Assembly: GCF_019049625.1 (NCBI RefSeq)
Contig: NZ_JAFMOY010000127.1
Span: forward strand, 62,001 to 126,000
Origin: Rahnella ecdela
GTDB taxonomy: Bacteria; Pseudomonadota; Gammaproteobacteria; Enterobacterales; Enterobacteriaceae
Direction: 5' to 3'
DNA length: 64,000 nt
In this document: in pieces, positions 18,245 to 27,637 of the stretch
Layout: every line of letters begins with the position of its first letter
How positions within the stretch are numbered: the first letter of the stretch is position 1
Translations under genes and position numbers: made by a program
The notes under the pieces: generated by a model
Told to the model about the DNA's origin: nothing
Database searches by the model: none
Seen by the model: only the letters and a program-made list of their open reading frames with translations

Positions 18245-19948
18245 TCAGGCAATCTGGCTCTGTACGGCCGCCGTGACTTTCGCAGGGGCGTGGGTAATCA
18301 CAAAAGAAATATCGGTGCCCGGCTCCAGTCGCCTGATGGCCAGACCCTGCCCGTATAACAACGAAACGCGGTGATGCACATTCAGCAGACCGATTTTATT
18401 GCCGGGCATTTCATTGCGCGCCACGCGGTCAATGGTTTCCTGATTGATCCCGTGGCCGGTGTCTTTCACTGAGACCTTAATCCCTTCAGCCTGATGCTTC
18501 ACTGAAATCACCACCACGCCTTTGCCACTGCATTTCTGAATACCGTGAACAATGGCGTTCTCCACCAGCGGCTGGATCAGCAGGCTGGGGATTTTCACTG
18601 AAATATCGTCATCAATGTCGTAAATCACCGTCAGTTTGCTGCCAAACCGTGCCTGTTCGATGGCGATATAATCCTGCACCTGATGCAGCTCTTTACGCAG
18701 GTCGATCAGCTCGTCGTTCAGTTCCAGGTTGTAGCGCAGATAACGGGAAAGATTGATGATCAGCTGACGCGCCACATCCGGTCTGGCACGAATTGACGAT
18801 GAAATCGCGTTCAGCGCATTAAACAGAAAATGTGGGTTTATCTTGCTCTGTAACGCCCGCATTTCGGCTTTATTGGCCATTTCGCGCAGCTGTTCAGTAC
18901 GCGAGACTTCCATCTGTGTGGACATAATTTGCGACAGCCCGATGGCCATCACTTTCAGCGAATAAGTAATACGATGCGGATCGCAATAATAGATTTTCAG
19001 CGAGCCGGTTACTTCGCCTTTTTCCCACAGCGGAATAATAATCAGAGAGTGGATCTGCGGCGTGCGGTCCATTTCATCATTGTTCCTGACCGTGATTTCG
19101 CCGCTTTCCAGCGAGGCTTTGGTCATCTCACTCAGGGATTCATGGCCGATATTATATTCATCCGCGCCCACGCCGACGTACGCCAGAATGTTTTTGGTAT
19201 CCGTGATCGCCACCGCATCGGCATCAATATCCTCGCGGATAATGCGACAGATGCTGGCGAGGGAATTGGCATTAATATCGCGAAAATAGGGCAGCGTTTT
19301 ATTAGCGATATCCAGCGCCAGACGCGCCTGTCGCGCAGCGATGACCTCTTTTTCATCTTCGACGCTTTGCACCAGCAACACTATCAGGCCGATGGAACTG
19401 GCGCCGAGTATCAGCGGTGCGGCGATATTCACGACAATATCCAGCCCGAGTGAAAATGGTCGCGCCATCAGCAAAATTAACACCATCGTCAGGGTTTCAC
19501 ACAGCATCCCGGCGATGATCCCGACTTTCCAGTGCAGCGCTTTTTTGACGTTTTTATTGATGTAGCCGGAAAGAAAACCGGCGGTGATACTGGTGATCAG
19601 ACACGGTATGGACGTCGGCCCGTGAATGTCGATAAGAAAACGGTGCGTGCCCGAAATCAGGCCGGTAATGATCCCGACCCACGGACCGAACAAGATCCCG
19701 CCAGACATAATGGCGATGGTACGGACGTTAATCAGCGAGCCTTCGACGTTGATCCCGGAAAGCGTACCGAAAATCGCAAACAGTGAGAAAATGGCCGTTA
19801 CCGCCGTCAGCTCCAGGGGCGTGTGGTTCTCATTTTCTTTATGCAGCAGTTTACGAAACAGCGGAGTACGCGTGAGGAAAAACAGACAAATAAGCATCAG
19901 CGCCGCACGGTCGAAGACCGCCAGCAGCATATCGAAAATGTGAGGCAT
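18245..19948 (-). CDS. ypdA: LytS-type sensor histidine kinase YpdA
   Basis: Membrane sensor kinase of 567 residues, paired with YpdB. Residues 1–200 hold the 5TM-LYT domain ([22 protein letters not shown] is cut across helices 3–4). A GAF domain follows (about 215–345), then a His_kinase domain with phospho-acceptor His in [11 protein letters not shown] (about 373) and a HATPase domain with N-box LVENAIVHG and G-box DTGHGI. E. coli YpdA/YpdB responds to extracellular pyruvate and induces yhjX; no such target lies here. ypdC and the fry PTS genes found next to it in E. coli are absent. Confidence 0.95.
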   Translation of the reverse strand: MPHIFDMLLAVFDRAALMLICLFFLTRTPLFRKLLHKENENHTPLELTAVTAIFSLFAIFGTLSGINVEGSLINVRTIAIMSGGILFGPWVGIITGLISGTHRFLIDIHGPTSIPCLITSITAGFLSGYINKNVKKALHWKVGIIAGMLCETLTMVLILLMARPFSLGLDIVVNIAAPLILGASSIGLIVLLVQSVEDEKEVIAARQARLALDIANKTLPYFRDINANSLASICRIIREDIDADAVAITDTKNILAYVGVGADEYNIGHESLSEMTKASLESGEITVRNNDEMDRTPQIHSLIIIPLWEKGEVTGSLKIYYCDPHRITYSLKVMAIGLSQIMSTQMEVSRTEQLREMANKAEMRALQSKINPHFLFNALNAISSSIRARPDVARQLIINLSRYLRYNLELNDELIDLRKELHQVQDYIAIEQARFGSKLTVIYDIDDDISVKIPSLLIQPLVENAIVHGIQKCSGKGVVVISVKHQAEGIKVSVKDTGHGINQETIDRVARNEMPGNKIGLLNVHHRVSLLYGQGLAIRRLEPGTDISFVITHAPAKVTAAVQSQIA

Positions 19949-20059
19949 GGCAGATTAACTCTTTGCGCGCTCAAGATAAGCGCGCCAAATGGATTCAGCC
20001 GTTATTATATGTAAAAGGTCAGACTTTCACCATCGGCAGACACAGGGGAGCCAACCGAG

Positions 20060-20596
20060 ATGATTTCGTTATCAACGCCGCGGCTGATTATGCAGCCCAT
20101 CCAGGCTGACGACTGGGCATTTTTCTTGCGGTTGTACCAGACGCCGGAAGTCATGCGCTTTATCGGCGATATCGAGCTGCCCGCACTGGTTCACACCCGT
20201 TTTGAGCAGCGTCTGGGCGACTGGGATCGCTATTGCGACTTCTGGTTATGTCTGCTGATCCGCGAAAAAGAAACCGGCGCCGCCGTGGGGCTGACAGGAT
20301 TTTTCCCTGACTGGCGGCCTTACAAACAAGGTGAAGTCGGCTTTATTCTCGCCCCTGAGCATCAGCGCAAAGGTTATGCGGTGGAATCTTTGCGTGAAGT
20401 GCTGAACTTCGCCTTTGACCATTGTGGTTTCCATCGCCTGCAGGCCAACGTGCTCGAAGGCAACGACGGTTCGCGCCGGGTGCTGGAGAAATGCGGTTTC
20501 CAGATGGAGGGGCGGTTGCGTGACAGTTACCGGATTGGCGGCGAGTGGAAAAACGACTGGCTGCTGGGGCTGCTGGCGACCGATGCGCGCCCGTAG
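20060..20596 (+). CDS. GNAT-family N-acetyltransferase (RimJ/RimL-like)
   Basis: 178-residue acetyl-CoA-dependent acetyltransferase. The N-terminus TPRLIMQPIQADDW is the RimJ/RimL start. Acetyl-CoA-binding motif A is GFILAPEHQRKGYAVESLREV (Q-x-x-G-x-A, about 98–117), and NVLEGNDGSRRVLEKCGFQMEG is motif B. The ATG has GGGGAG 12 bases upstream. Substrate unknown; could be a ribosomal protein, small amine or antibiotic. It precedes alaC on the same strand, with a structured leader in between. Confidence 0.9.
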   Translation: MISLSTPRLIMQPIQADDWAFFLRLYQTPEVMRFIGDIELPALVHTRFEQRLGDWDRYCDFWLCLLIREKETGAAVGLTGFFPDWRPYKQGEVGFILAPEHQRKGYAVESLREVLNFAFDHCGFHRLQANVLEGNDGSRRVLEKCGFQMEGRLRDSYRIGGEWKNDWLLGLLATDARP

Positions 20597-20639
20597 TCAA
20601 ATCTGTTGTTAACAGACACAGTAAAAAATGTTGCTCAGT

Positions 20640-20730
20640 ATCTCGACAGCCCTATTTCTCTGCGTTATGTTCGTTGAAGGTCGCAACGCGACCAGCGTCG
20701 CTCGGACGGTCCGGGCGCTTACGTATCCAG
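20640..20730 (+). promoter_or_regulatory. Structured 5' leader of alaC (candidate yfdZ-motif RNA)
   Basis: Two adjacent GC-rich hairpins are readable: GGTCGC-AAC-GCGACC (20679–20693) and an AGCG...CGCT stem enclosing CGGAC/GTCCG (20695–20720), ending about 15 nt before the alaC ribosome site AGAGGA. A conserved RNA element, the yfdZ motif, has been described upstream of this gene in gammaproteobacteria. That this leader belongs to it is an inference from location and structure, not a model match. Confidence 0.5.
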
Positions 20731-20738
20731 AGGAAATT

Positions 20739-21998
20739 ATGGCTGATTCCAGTTCACCACGTCGTTTTTCACGTATTGATCGTCTTCCCCCTTATGTTTT
20801 CAACATCACCGCTGAACTGAAAATGGCCGCACGCCATCGCGGGGAAGACATTATTGATTTCAGTATGGGCAACCCTGACGGCCCGACACCGCCACACATT
20901 GTGGAAAAACTGGTGCAGGTTGCGCAGCGCGAAGACACGCATGGCTATTCGACATCACGCGGCATTCCGCGCCTGCGTCGTGCAATTTCCCGCTGGTATG
21001 CCGACCGCTATCATGTGGAGATCGACCCTGAAAGCGAAGCTATCGTTACCATCGGTTCGAAAGAGGGTCTGGCGCATCTGATGCTGGCGACCCTCGATCA
21101 CGGTGATACTGTTCTGGTGCCCAATCCAAGTTATCCGATCCACATTTACGGCGCGGTGATCGCCGGTGCTCAGGTGCGTTCCGTGCCGCTGACAGAAGGT
21201 GTGGATTTCTTTGCTGAGCTGGAAAAAGCCATTCGTGAAACCATTCCGCGTCCGAAAATGATGATCCTCGGCTTCCCGTCCAACCCGACAGCGCAGTGCG
21301 TAGAGCTGGATTTCTTCGAACGCGTGGTGGCGCTGGCGAAACAGTACAACGTGCTGGTTATTCATGATCTGGCTTATGCCGACATCGTTTATGACGGCTG
21401 GAAAGCGCCGTCGATCATGCAGGTGCCGGGTGCGAAAGATATCGCGGTGGAATTCTTCACCCTGTCGAAAAGCTACAATATGGCGGGCTGGCGCATCGGT
21501 TTTATGGTCGGTAATCCGGAGCTGGTCAGCGCGCTGGCGCGTATCAAAAGTTATCACGATTACGGAACCTTCACGCCGTTACAGGTTGCCGCAATTGCCG
21601 CGCTGGAAGGTGATCAGCAATGTGTGAAAGACATTGCCGAACAATACCGTCAGCGCCGTAATGTACTGGTGCGTGGGCTGCATGAAGCGGGCTGGATGGT
21701 GGAAAACCCGAAAGCGTCGATGTATGTCTGGGCTAAAATTCCGCCCGCGTATGCGCATTTAGGTTCACTGGAATTCGCCAAACGCCTGCTGGCGGACGCC
21801 AAAGTTTGTGTGTCGCCGGGCATTGGTTTTGGTGATTACGGCGACACGCACGTGCGTTTCGCGCTGATCGAAAATCAGGACCGTATCCGCCAGGCCGTGC
21901 GCGGCATCAAAGCGATGTTCCGTGCCGACGGTTTACTGGCACCGAAAAAAGCCGCGGGAGAACCGCCGGTGGAGCAGGATCCGACCGCCAGCGCGTAA
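20739..21998 (+). CDS. alaC: Glutamate–pyruvate aminotransferase AlaC
   Basis: PLP-dependent class I aminotransferase that makes alanine from pyruvate and glutamate. 419 residues. The N-terminus [22 protein letters not shown] aligns with E. coli AlaC; the Schiff-base Lys lies in [17 protein letters not shown] (about 243), and [12 protein letters not shown] carries the pyridine-binding Asp. An upstream ATG in frame (20628) would translate the structured leader and is rejected; AGAGGA stands eight bases before the ATG at 20739. A strong terminator follows. Confidence 0.96.
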   Translation: MADSSSPRRFSRIDRLPPYVFNITAELKMAARHRGEDIIDFSMGNPDGPTPPHIVEKLVQVAQREDTHGYSTSRGIPRLRRAISRWYADRYHVEIDPESEAIVTIGSKEGLAHLMLATLDHGDTVLVPNPSYPIHIYGAVIAGAQVRSVPLTEGVDFFAELEKAIRETIPRPKMMILGFPSNPTAQCVELDFFERVVALAKQYNVLVIHDLAYADIVYDGWKAPSIMQVPGAKDIAVEFFTLSKSYNMAGWRIGFMVGNPELVSALARIKSYHDYGTFTPLQVAAIAALEGDQQCVKDIAEQYRQRRNVLVRGLHEAGWMVENPKASMYVWAKIPPAYAHLGSLEFAKRLLADAKVCVSPGIGFGDYGDTHVRFALIENQDRIRQAVRGIKAMFRADGLLAPKKAAGEPPVEQDPTASA

Positions 21999-22016
21999 AA
22001 CGCGTCCGTCAGTCAG

Positions 22017-22040
22017 ACCGGGCTTCGGCCCGGTTTTTTA
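22017..22040 (+). terminator. Terminator after alaC
   Basis: ACCGGGC-TTCG-GCCCGGT hairpin followed by TTTTT, 19 bp after the stop. Confidence 0.92.
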
Positions 22041-22176
22041 TAACAATATTTTAACTTCTTTACCTTTCACGCCCGGCCTGTCCACAAAGTCTGCGTAATT
22101 CCTTTCTATACTCATTTTCTGTACTCATTCCCAAACGCTGTTTAACTGCTTACTTTATCCGGTCAGGAAACGCCTT

Positions 22177-22695
22177 ATGAAAAACCGTTATTCGCTGTCC
22201 CAGATAAGCCTGCACTGGGCAACGTTACTGATGATTATTCTGACGTATACCGCAATGCTGACCCGGGACTATTTCCCTGAGGATAATCAGCCGCTGGTGC
22301 GTTTACTGCATTTCAATTTCGGGATTTGTGTCTGGCTGCTGATGTGTGCGCGTATATTTTTGCGCACCCGTTATGTCACGCCGGTCATCACGCCGCCTTT
22401 GCCACGCTGGCAGATTGCGGCATCGCACGCGGTACATGGCGTGTTGTACCTGCTGTTTCTCTCGCTGCCGGTGCTGGGCATGCTGACGCTGGAATACGGC
22501 GGGCGTGACTGGGTTCTGTTCGGCTGGCAGGTGCCGCAGTTCGTGACGCCGGATCCTTCCGTGCGCAGCACGGTGAAACAGGCGCATGAGTTCCTGGCGA
22601 ACTGCGGTTATTACCTGATTGGCTTACATGCGCTGGCGGCCATTTATCATCATTACTTCCGAAAAGATGACACTTTATTACGCATGACGCCTTAA
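22177..22695 (+). CDS. Cytochrome b561 family protein
   Basis: 172-residue inner-membrane di-heme b-type cytochrome with four hydrophobic helices. Candidate heme-ligand histidines are in SLHWATLLM (about 12), RLLHFNFGI (about 45), SHAVHGVLYL (about 92) and GLHALAAIYHHYF (about 150). The family (CybB/YodB/YceJ) moves electrons between quinol and periplasmic acceptors, including superoxide in the CybB case. The exact paralogue cannot be fixed. Stands alone, convergent with the DUF4153 gene. Confidence 0.9.
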   Translation: MKNRYSLSQISLHWATLLMIILTYTAMLTRDYFPEDNQPLVRLLHFNFGICVWLLMCARIFLRTRYVTPVITPPLPRWQIAASHAVHGVLYLLFLSLPVLGMLTLEYGGRDWVLFGWQVPQFVTPDPSVRSTVKQAHEFLANCGYYLIGLHALAAIYHHYFRKDDTLLRMTP

Positions 22696-22740
22696 CGGGG
22701 AATTCACCGGCAGAGGCCCTGCCGGTGACGGGCGGTTAAA

Positions 22741-24546
22741 TCAGTTTTCATCCTGCTGGTAATGCACCACGCGGCGTTTCCCTTCAATCTGGATATCCGC
22801 CCATTTGCGCGGCGCAGGTTTAACTTCACCGTTGCGCAGCGCCTGTATCAGCATCTCTTTATCCTTATCTTCATACAGATAAAGTTCGCCGCTTTGCGCC
22901 CATTGTCCGGCCTGCTTAGCGTAAATCCGGCAGTTTATCGAAGGGGCATCCAGCGTATTACAGAGCAGGATCTCTTTTTGTCTGTCGCTGTTAAGATCCA
23001 GCGTATTAACGATGCACGCGCCCTGAACGCTCAGACAATCGCGCAGGGTATTGCGGTATTTTTCCAGTGCCGGAAGACCTTTCCACCAGACGTCATCCGG
23101 TTGTACCGCGCCTTTCGCCAGCGTGATCATCTTCTTTGCATCCTCAATACGATAATTTTTAGCCAGCGCATCGGCCTCTTTATCATTGTAGGAGCCCCAG
23201 CGGGAGGTCTGCGCCATCATATTTTTCACCGTGACCAGCAGACGCGGATCGGCGGTAAAAGCTGGATCTTGCAGCAATTTTGCCAGCGCCTCGTTACCAC
23301 GACGGCCGGTCTCAAAACGCAGTAATTTGAGATCAAAATCCTTCGCCTGCGTTTTACCGCTGTCGAGCCGCGCCATCTGACTGTTCACGCTGATACGGTA
23401 AGGATCAAGCAGCGGGCTGTTGACCGCAATCACCAGCAACACCACTAACAATGACAACGGTTTATTGAACTGGTTAAGGCGCGATAGCCAGTCCGGGCGT
23501 TTATCTATGACGGAAAAACTGTAACAAATCGAGGCCGTGAGCGTGACCAAAATAATCAGCACGGCCCACAGGCGTTGCGGCGTCCAGCCGTATTGCGAAA
23601 TCCGCACGCCCGTGGCGTATAACGCCAGCGCGGCATACACCGGCAGCAGCAAAATCGCCGCATTCACCAGCCAGCGGACAGCTTGCGGATAAGGTTTCAC
23701 CCCGCTGTCGGTTTCACGCACCACGTTAACCAGCGCCAGCAGGCTCAGCGCCATAATAGTCAGCAGACTGGCGGCAGACCAGGTTTGCGACAATGCAGTC
23801 AGACCGGTGAAGGGCAGGGCGAACAGGAAAATCAGCGCCACGAAAGCGACCAGCGGCAGCAGGCCTTTGAGAATGAAACGGATAATATTCCGGGTGGTGT
23901 TCATCAGTGCCGGTTGGGTGCGGCAGGTAATGATGCTTATTCCCAGCAGCAGCCCGAAAACCAGATGCATAAACAGCGGCGTATCGAAAAACAGCTCGTG
24001 GAAATATTCAATGCCAATCACCCGGAACAGCGCAGCACACAGCGCCAGCACGCCGACGGTCAGCAGCATCAGCAGCAAAGTGAGCAGGGCACACAGCACA
24101 TTCTGGCTGTAGCAGGCCGAAAGATGAGCGTAACGGTAGCGGTTCTGCGCCGTGAACGTCTGCACCTGTAACCAGGGCAGCGCAAAAAATACCATTGCCA
24201 CCAGCGAAAGATTAAACGGCACCATCACCGAATCTGCCGGTGTGCCGGTCACGTTACTTTTTACCCACGCCGCCAGTCCCGCCAGCAGCAAGGCCATAAA
24301 CGCCGTTGCGCCCCAGAACCTGCGATCATTCAGCTGCACCAGCGACAACGAAATTATCACCGGTAATGTGAATGCCATAGTCTGGCCGTAAATATTGTGA
24401 GAGAAACCCGACTGCGTTACCGCCGGGGTGTCTGAGAAAAAGTAATACAGCAAAAGTCCCTGCAACAGGCAGACAAACATGATCAGCCAGCGGGAAGGAA
24501 CGGGCGGAAGGGGCATGCTAAGACCAGCCCGATTGAACTGAGACAT
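22741..24546 (-). CDS. DUF4153 polytopic membrane protein
   Basis: 601-residue inner-membrane protein of unknown function. About 11–12 hydrophobic segments fill residues 20–420 (first at LIMFVCLLQGLLLYYFF); the last 170 residues are a hydrophilic domain (KDFDLKLLRFETGRRGNEALAKLL onward is split by charged stretches) that ends in DEN and contains several cysteines (about 525–560: RDCLSVQGACIV, LLCNTLDAPSINC). ATG at 24546 is preceded by GGAGAG; the frame's further 73 upstream codons are not protein-like. Confidence 0.82.
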   Translation of the reverse strand: MSQFNRAGLSMPLPPVPSRWLIMFVCLLQGLLLYYFFSDTPAVTQSGFSHNIYGQTMAFTLPVIISLSLVQLNDRRFWGATAFMALLLAGLAAWVKSNVTGTPADSVMVPFNLSLVAMVFFALPWLQVQTFTAQNRYRYAHLSACYSQNVLCALLTLLLMLLTVGVLALCAALFRVIGIEYFHELFFDTPLFMHLVFGLLLGISIITCRTQPALMNTTRNIIRFILKGLLPLVAFVALIFLFALPFTGLTALSQTWSAASLLTIMALSLLALVNVVRETDSGVKPYPQAVRWLVNAAILLLPVYAALALYATGVRISQYGWTPQRLWAVLIILVTLTASICYSFSVIDKRPDWLSRLNQFNKPLSLLVVLLVIAVNSPLLDPYRISVNSQMARLDSGKTQAKDFDLKLLRFETGRRGNEALAKLLQDPAFTADPRLLVTVKNMMAQTSRWGSYNDKEADALAKNYRIEDAKKMITLAKGAVQPDDVWWKGLPALEKYRNTLRDCLSVQGACIVNTLDLNSDRQKEILLCNTLDAPSINCRIYAKQAGQWAQSGELYLYEDKDKEMLIQALRNGEVKPAPRKWADIQIEGKRRVVHYQQDEN

Positions 24547-24733
24547 CCGTGACTCTCCGAAAGTGTAAGGGGAAGTAATGCTAAAACATCCGCCAGTGTA
24601 GTGGTTTCCGCATCTCGGCGCAGAAAAGTCTTTCGTAGCGGGGAAGTGGCATTGTGTGAGCATTACCACATAACTGGCAAAATCAGCTGCAGTCACTAGG
24701 CTTAAGTATTGGATGGAGTATTTCGAGGTGAAA

Positions 24734-25192
24734 ATGGCAGAACACGAACTGAAAGAAAAACGCATTGAAATCGTTAAGAATTTCTACGCCAAACTGGATC
24801 AGGCTGATTCATCCTTGCTGGATCTCTTTGCTGAAGATGTGGTGCTTTTTTTTCCGAAATTTGGCACTGCGCAGGGCAAGTCATCCCTGGGAGAACTGGG
24901 AAAACGCTTTGCCCTGGAAATCGACAAGATCCAACATATTCAGGATGCTTTCCGGTTTCTCAGCGACGGTGACACCATTGTGCTGGAAGGGCAGATGCGT
25001 GGCGTGATGCAAAACGGTGACCGCTGGCCAACCTCGGAAGCCGGCAGCCATCATTTTTGTACGGTATTTGCGTTTGATGATTTGCTGATTAAACGGCTGA
25101 GCATTTATCTCGATCCTGACTTTAATCTTGAGGACAAAAAGCGGGTGAACAATTACCGTCAGGCGGTGAAAAGTGAAGAAAATAAAACCTGA
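24734..25192 (+). CDS. SnoaL/NTF2-like protein
   Basis: Small cytoplasmic protein of the nuclear transport factor 2 superfamily, about 152 residues. The helix RIEIVKNFYAKLDQADSS, the strand EDVVLFFPKFGTAQGKSS and FCTVFAFDDLLIKRLSIYLD give the cone-shaped fold used by polyketide cyclases and ketosteroid isomerases. Function is not known. GAGGTG stands just before the ATG at 24734; an in-frame ATG at 24713 would add seven residues. Divergent from the DUF4153 gene and convergent with csgG. Confidence 0.8.
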   Translation: MAEHELKEKRIEIVKNFYAKLDQADSSLLDLFAEDVVLFFPKFGTAQGKSSLGELGKRFALEIDKIQHIQDAFRFLSDGDTIVLEGQMRGVMQNGDRWPTSEAGSHHFCTVFAFDDLLIKRLSIYLDPDFNLEDKKRVNNYRQAVKSEENKT

Positions 25193-25221
25193 AGCTGCTC
25201 TTTAATCATCTCAAAAAAGAA

Positions 25222-25250
25222 AGATAGCCGCCTCAACCGACGGCTATCTA
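25222..25250. terminator. Terminator between SnoaL-like gene and csgG
   Basis: GATAGCCG and CGGCTATC form the stem. On the minus strand it is followed by TTTCTTTTTT and should end csgDEFG; on the plus strand the T tract is poor. Confidence 0.75.
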
Positions 25251-25267
25251 TCGCCCACTACCGAACA

Positions 25268-26101
25268 TCAGGATTCGGCAGGGACAACGCTGTTTTTGTA
25301 GCGTTGCAGTATCGGAGAATTCACCTCCGACGGATTCTGCAATTGCCACAGATTACGGTCGATACCGTCATTGACCAGATAAATAACCCCGGATTCAATC
25401 GCCGACATCAGGCACAACATCACAGGTTCATTGGTGGTATAGCCCAGTTCGCCTTCCAGCAGACGCTGATAGTCGATAAAGCGGAACACCCCGGCCTGCA
25501 CTTCATAGGACAAAATCGTCTTGCTGGTATTCACAGACGACAGAACTTCCCCGGTATTGACGTCGACAGCACGCAGATTCACGGCTATCTGGTCCAACTG
25601 GTACTGCGTACTGGCACCGATACCGAAGTAACGCGCTCCGATGCCGCCCGATTTCACATTGCTTTCATAGCCGATAATCGAGCCTTCAATCAAAATATTC
25701 GCCGCCACTAAAGAAGAGAGTGGTCGCTGGTTATTGATAGCGACGCTGCCATTTTCCTGAGCTGCCCGAATAATTTTGCGTTCATTAAGCAGGTTTTGCA
25801 GTCCCTGGCGTTCCAGCGGGATAAACCATTTGGAGTCTTTTAACGCTGAGACCAGCATCGCCGTGGCGCTTTGCGGCACCGCAGTCGAGAAGTTACTCGC
25901 CGGATACGGTTTGAACTGCCCGGTTTCATCCTGAATATTATAAACGGAGACAAAAACACGTCCCTTCGGTGACGGGAGGTGGGTCAGGTCGGTATAACTC
26001 GGTGCCCGCGGCAATAATGTTGGTCTGGCGGCTTCTTTCGGGGGCGCTGTGAGACACCCGCTCAACACAAAAACTGCGATGAGTAATAAATAGCTGCGCA
26101 T
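25268..26101 (-). CDS. csgG: Curli secretion channel lipoprotein CsgG
   Basis: Outer-membrane lipoprotein that forms the nonameric curli export pore. 277 residues. Lipobox LSGC (signal peptide 1–15, lipidated Cys16), then the pore-constriction region VPQSATAMLVSALKDSKWF (Tyr/Asn/Phe loop near 50–56: VYNIQDETGQFKPYPASNFS) and the transmembrane-hairpin segments around GARYFGIGASTQYQLDQIAVNLR. Last gene of csgDEFG, 32 bp after csgF; a terminator follows the stop. Confidence 0.97.
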   Translation of the reverse strand: MRSYLLLIAVFVLSGCLTAPPKEAARPTLLPRAPSYTDLTHLPSPKGRVFVSVYNIQDETGQFKPYPASNFSTAVPQSATAMLVSALKDSKWFIPLERQGLQNLLNERKIIRAAQENGSVAINNQRPLSSLVAANILIEGSIIGYESNVKSGGIGARYFGIGASTQYQLDQIAVNLRAVDVNTGEVLSSVNTSKTILSYEVQAGVFRFIDYQRLLEGELGYTTNEPVMLCLMSAIESGVIYLVNDGIDRNLWQLQNPSEVNSPILQRYKNSVVPAES

Positions 26102-26133
26102 GATGGTGTTCCTGTTTTTATTGGTCGTCGGAA

Positions 26134-26559
26134 TCAGTTGGTCGTGGCAGACAGGCCCTGAACCTGAATGGTGGAAATCTTGCCAGTTTTACGGTCAGTG
26201 ACGTTCATCACCAGCTGGCCGTCGGTATTCTGGATATCCACAATGAAGTCCTGCGTCACCAGCCGTCCCGGTTTACCCTGATTCACATTGCCCATCAGGC
26301 TGCCCAGTAACTGCGACTGTATCGACGCCGTGAAGTTATCCAGCGCCGAAGTGCCGGTGGTGCCGAAATCGTACGAGTCCGGATCTTTGTAGGAATTCTG
26401 CGCCTGGGCTTCATTAAGCAGGAACGCACCATTATTCGGGTTGCCGCCGAAATTCGGGTTAATGAACTGGAATACCATGTTGCCTCCCCAGGAAACCGGG
26501 GACGCCGTCAGTAATGCCAGCAGCATGACTGAACGCGAAGCAGAGACTGGAATATTCAC
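26134..26559 (-). CDS. csgF: Curli assembly factor CsgF
   Basis: Secreted protein that caps CsgG and links CsgB to the cell surface. 141 residues, with signal peptide 1–25 and a mature N-terminus [19 protein letters not shown], the CsgG-pore-binding segment of the family. Start codon is GTG (26559), supported by AAGGAG six bases before it. Third gene of the csgDEFG operon. Confidence 0.96.
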   Translation of the reverse strand: MNIPVSASRSVMLLALLTASPVSWGGNMVFQFINPNFGGNPNNGAFLLNEAQAQNSYKDPDSYDFGTTGTSALDNFTASIQSQLLGSLMGNVNQGKPGRLVTQDFIVDIQNTDGQLVMNVTDRKTGKISTIQVQGLSATTN

Positions 26560-26586
26560 GATGCTCTCCTTAGAAGAGGCTGTGCA

Positions 26587-26982
26587 TTAAAATTCGTCAT
26601 GGGCAAGATCCCCGGTGCCAAGTAATGCTTTGTCCAGCTGACGTCTTGATAACGCCTCGGTCACGCCGGCCAGCGCGGTATCGACGTCCTTTCCAAAATT
26701 ACGACGGTTTGGAAACAGCAGGGTTTGATAAAGGGTGTCCTGACCTATTTTTATGGTGATCCAACTGCCCCAGCGGGCGCTGGGTCTTTCTGAAATCGTG
26801 ATGGTTTCCGGGTAGTTCAGTTCCCATTTGGCGGTGAAGCCACGATAAAAATCGTGACCCACCGACGTCACTGTATGGTCGGTAATCAGCCCGGGGTCTT
26901 TTATATCCGCAGCCTGCACATGCAGGCAGGTGGCGCAAAGCAGCGCCAGCCAGAGCCAGAAGCTTCTGATGCAAATAGTCAT
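26587..26982 (-). CDS. csgE: Curli assembly factor CsgE
   Basis: Periplasmic adaptor that plugs CsgG and selects curli subunits. Signal peptide about 1–24 (ending HVQA), mature part with [33 protein letters not shown] and the invariant C-terminus [16 protein letters not shown]. Start at 26982 sits just past the csgD stop. An in-frame ATG at 27006 would overlap csgD by 20 bp and add eight residues before the signal peptide; the shorter form is preferred but the ribosome site is weak for both. Confidence 0.94.
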   Translation of the reverse strand: MTICIRSFWLWLALLCATCLHVQAADIKDPGLITDHTVTSVGHDFYRGFTAKWELNYPETITISERPSARWGSWITIKIGQDTLYQTLLFPNRRNFGKDVDTALAGVTEALSRRQLDKALLGTGDLAHDEF

Positions 26983-26986
26983 GATG

Positions 26987-27637
26987 TCAGCGCTTGAGAT
27001 TGTCATTCGCCCAGGACGCCGCCTGAGTACGGTTTTTTACCGAGATTTTCCTGAATAAATTATAAAGATGCGTTTTCACGGTGTTTTCGCTGATAAACAG
27101 AAGCTGTGCGATTTCCGTGTTGGACGCACCCACACGCAACTTATTGAGGATCTCTTTTTCGCGATGGGTCAGGCCGGTGTCTTCCGTATGCATGTGCCTG
27201 AAAGCGCCGGACTGATTGATCAGATAGCTGGCGAAGCCCTGAGAGAAATAGCATTCTCCGCGGATCACGCTGCGGATCCCTTCCACCAGATGTTCTTCAT
27301 CAGTTGAAAGATAAAAGACAGCACTTATTCGCGGCCAGGTTTCTATTTCCCGAAAATGGTAATTATCGGGTGTATTTAATAATAATAACTTCACACTCTC
27401 GTGATAACGGTTAATGACGGATTGCCAGACCTCAATAGTCCGCCGGTCAGCTTCCATCATATCGAACAGAATAAGCGTCTGATGAAGATACTGATCCTCC
27501 AGTGTTTTATGAATACTGTGTAACCGGGTACTGACACAAAGTTGCTGTTTTAATTGCTGCAATAAAGCACTGGCTTGTAATGATGGTTTGGTCACTAATA
27601 AAAGAATATTATTATTGATTGCTGCTTCATTACTCAT
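26987..27637 (-). CDS. csgD: Curli master regulator CsgD
   Basis: LuxR/FixJ-family activator of csgBAC and of cellulose genes. 216 residues: a receiver-like domain ([15 protein letters not shown], about 55–70) that keeps a DMMEAD stretch, and a C-terminal HTH ([25 protein letters not shown] broken across helices, [16 protein letters not shown]). ATG at 27637 matches the E. coli start and has AGGG upstream. First gene of csgDEFG; its very long upstream region is typical of csgD. Confidence 0.95.
   Translation of the reverse strand: MSNEAAINNNILLLVTKPSLQASALLQQLKQQLCVSTRLHSIHKTLEDQYLHQTLILFDMMEADRRTIEVWQSVINRYHESVKLLLLNTPDNYHFREIETWPRISAVFYLSTDEEHLVEGIRSVIRGECYFSQGFASYLINQSGAFRHMHTEDTGLTHREKEILNKLRVGASNTEIAQLLFISENTVKTHLYNLFRKISVKNRTQAASWANDNLKR

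Noticed and set aside
20628-20738. 37-codon N-terminal extension of alaC
   Set aside because: It covers the structured leader; the E. coli-like start with AGAGGA is at 20739.
23683-24171. 162-codon plus-strand frame opposite the DUF4153 gene
   Set aside because: Gln/Arg/His-rich antisense of a membrane protein; no independent support.
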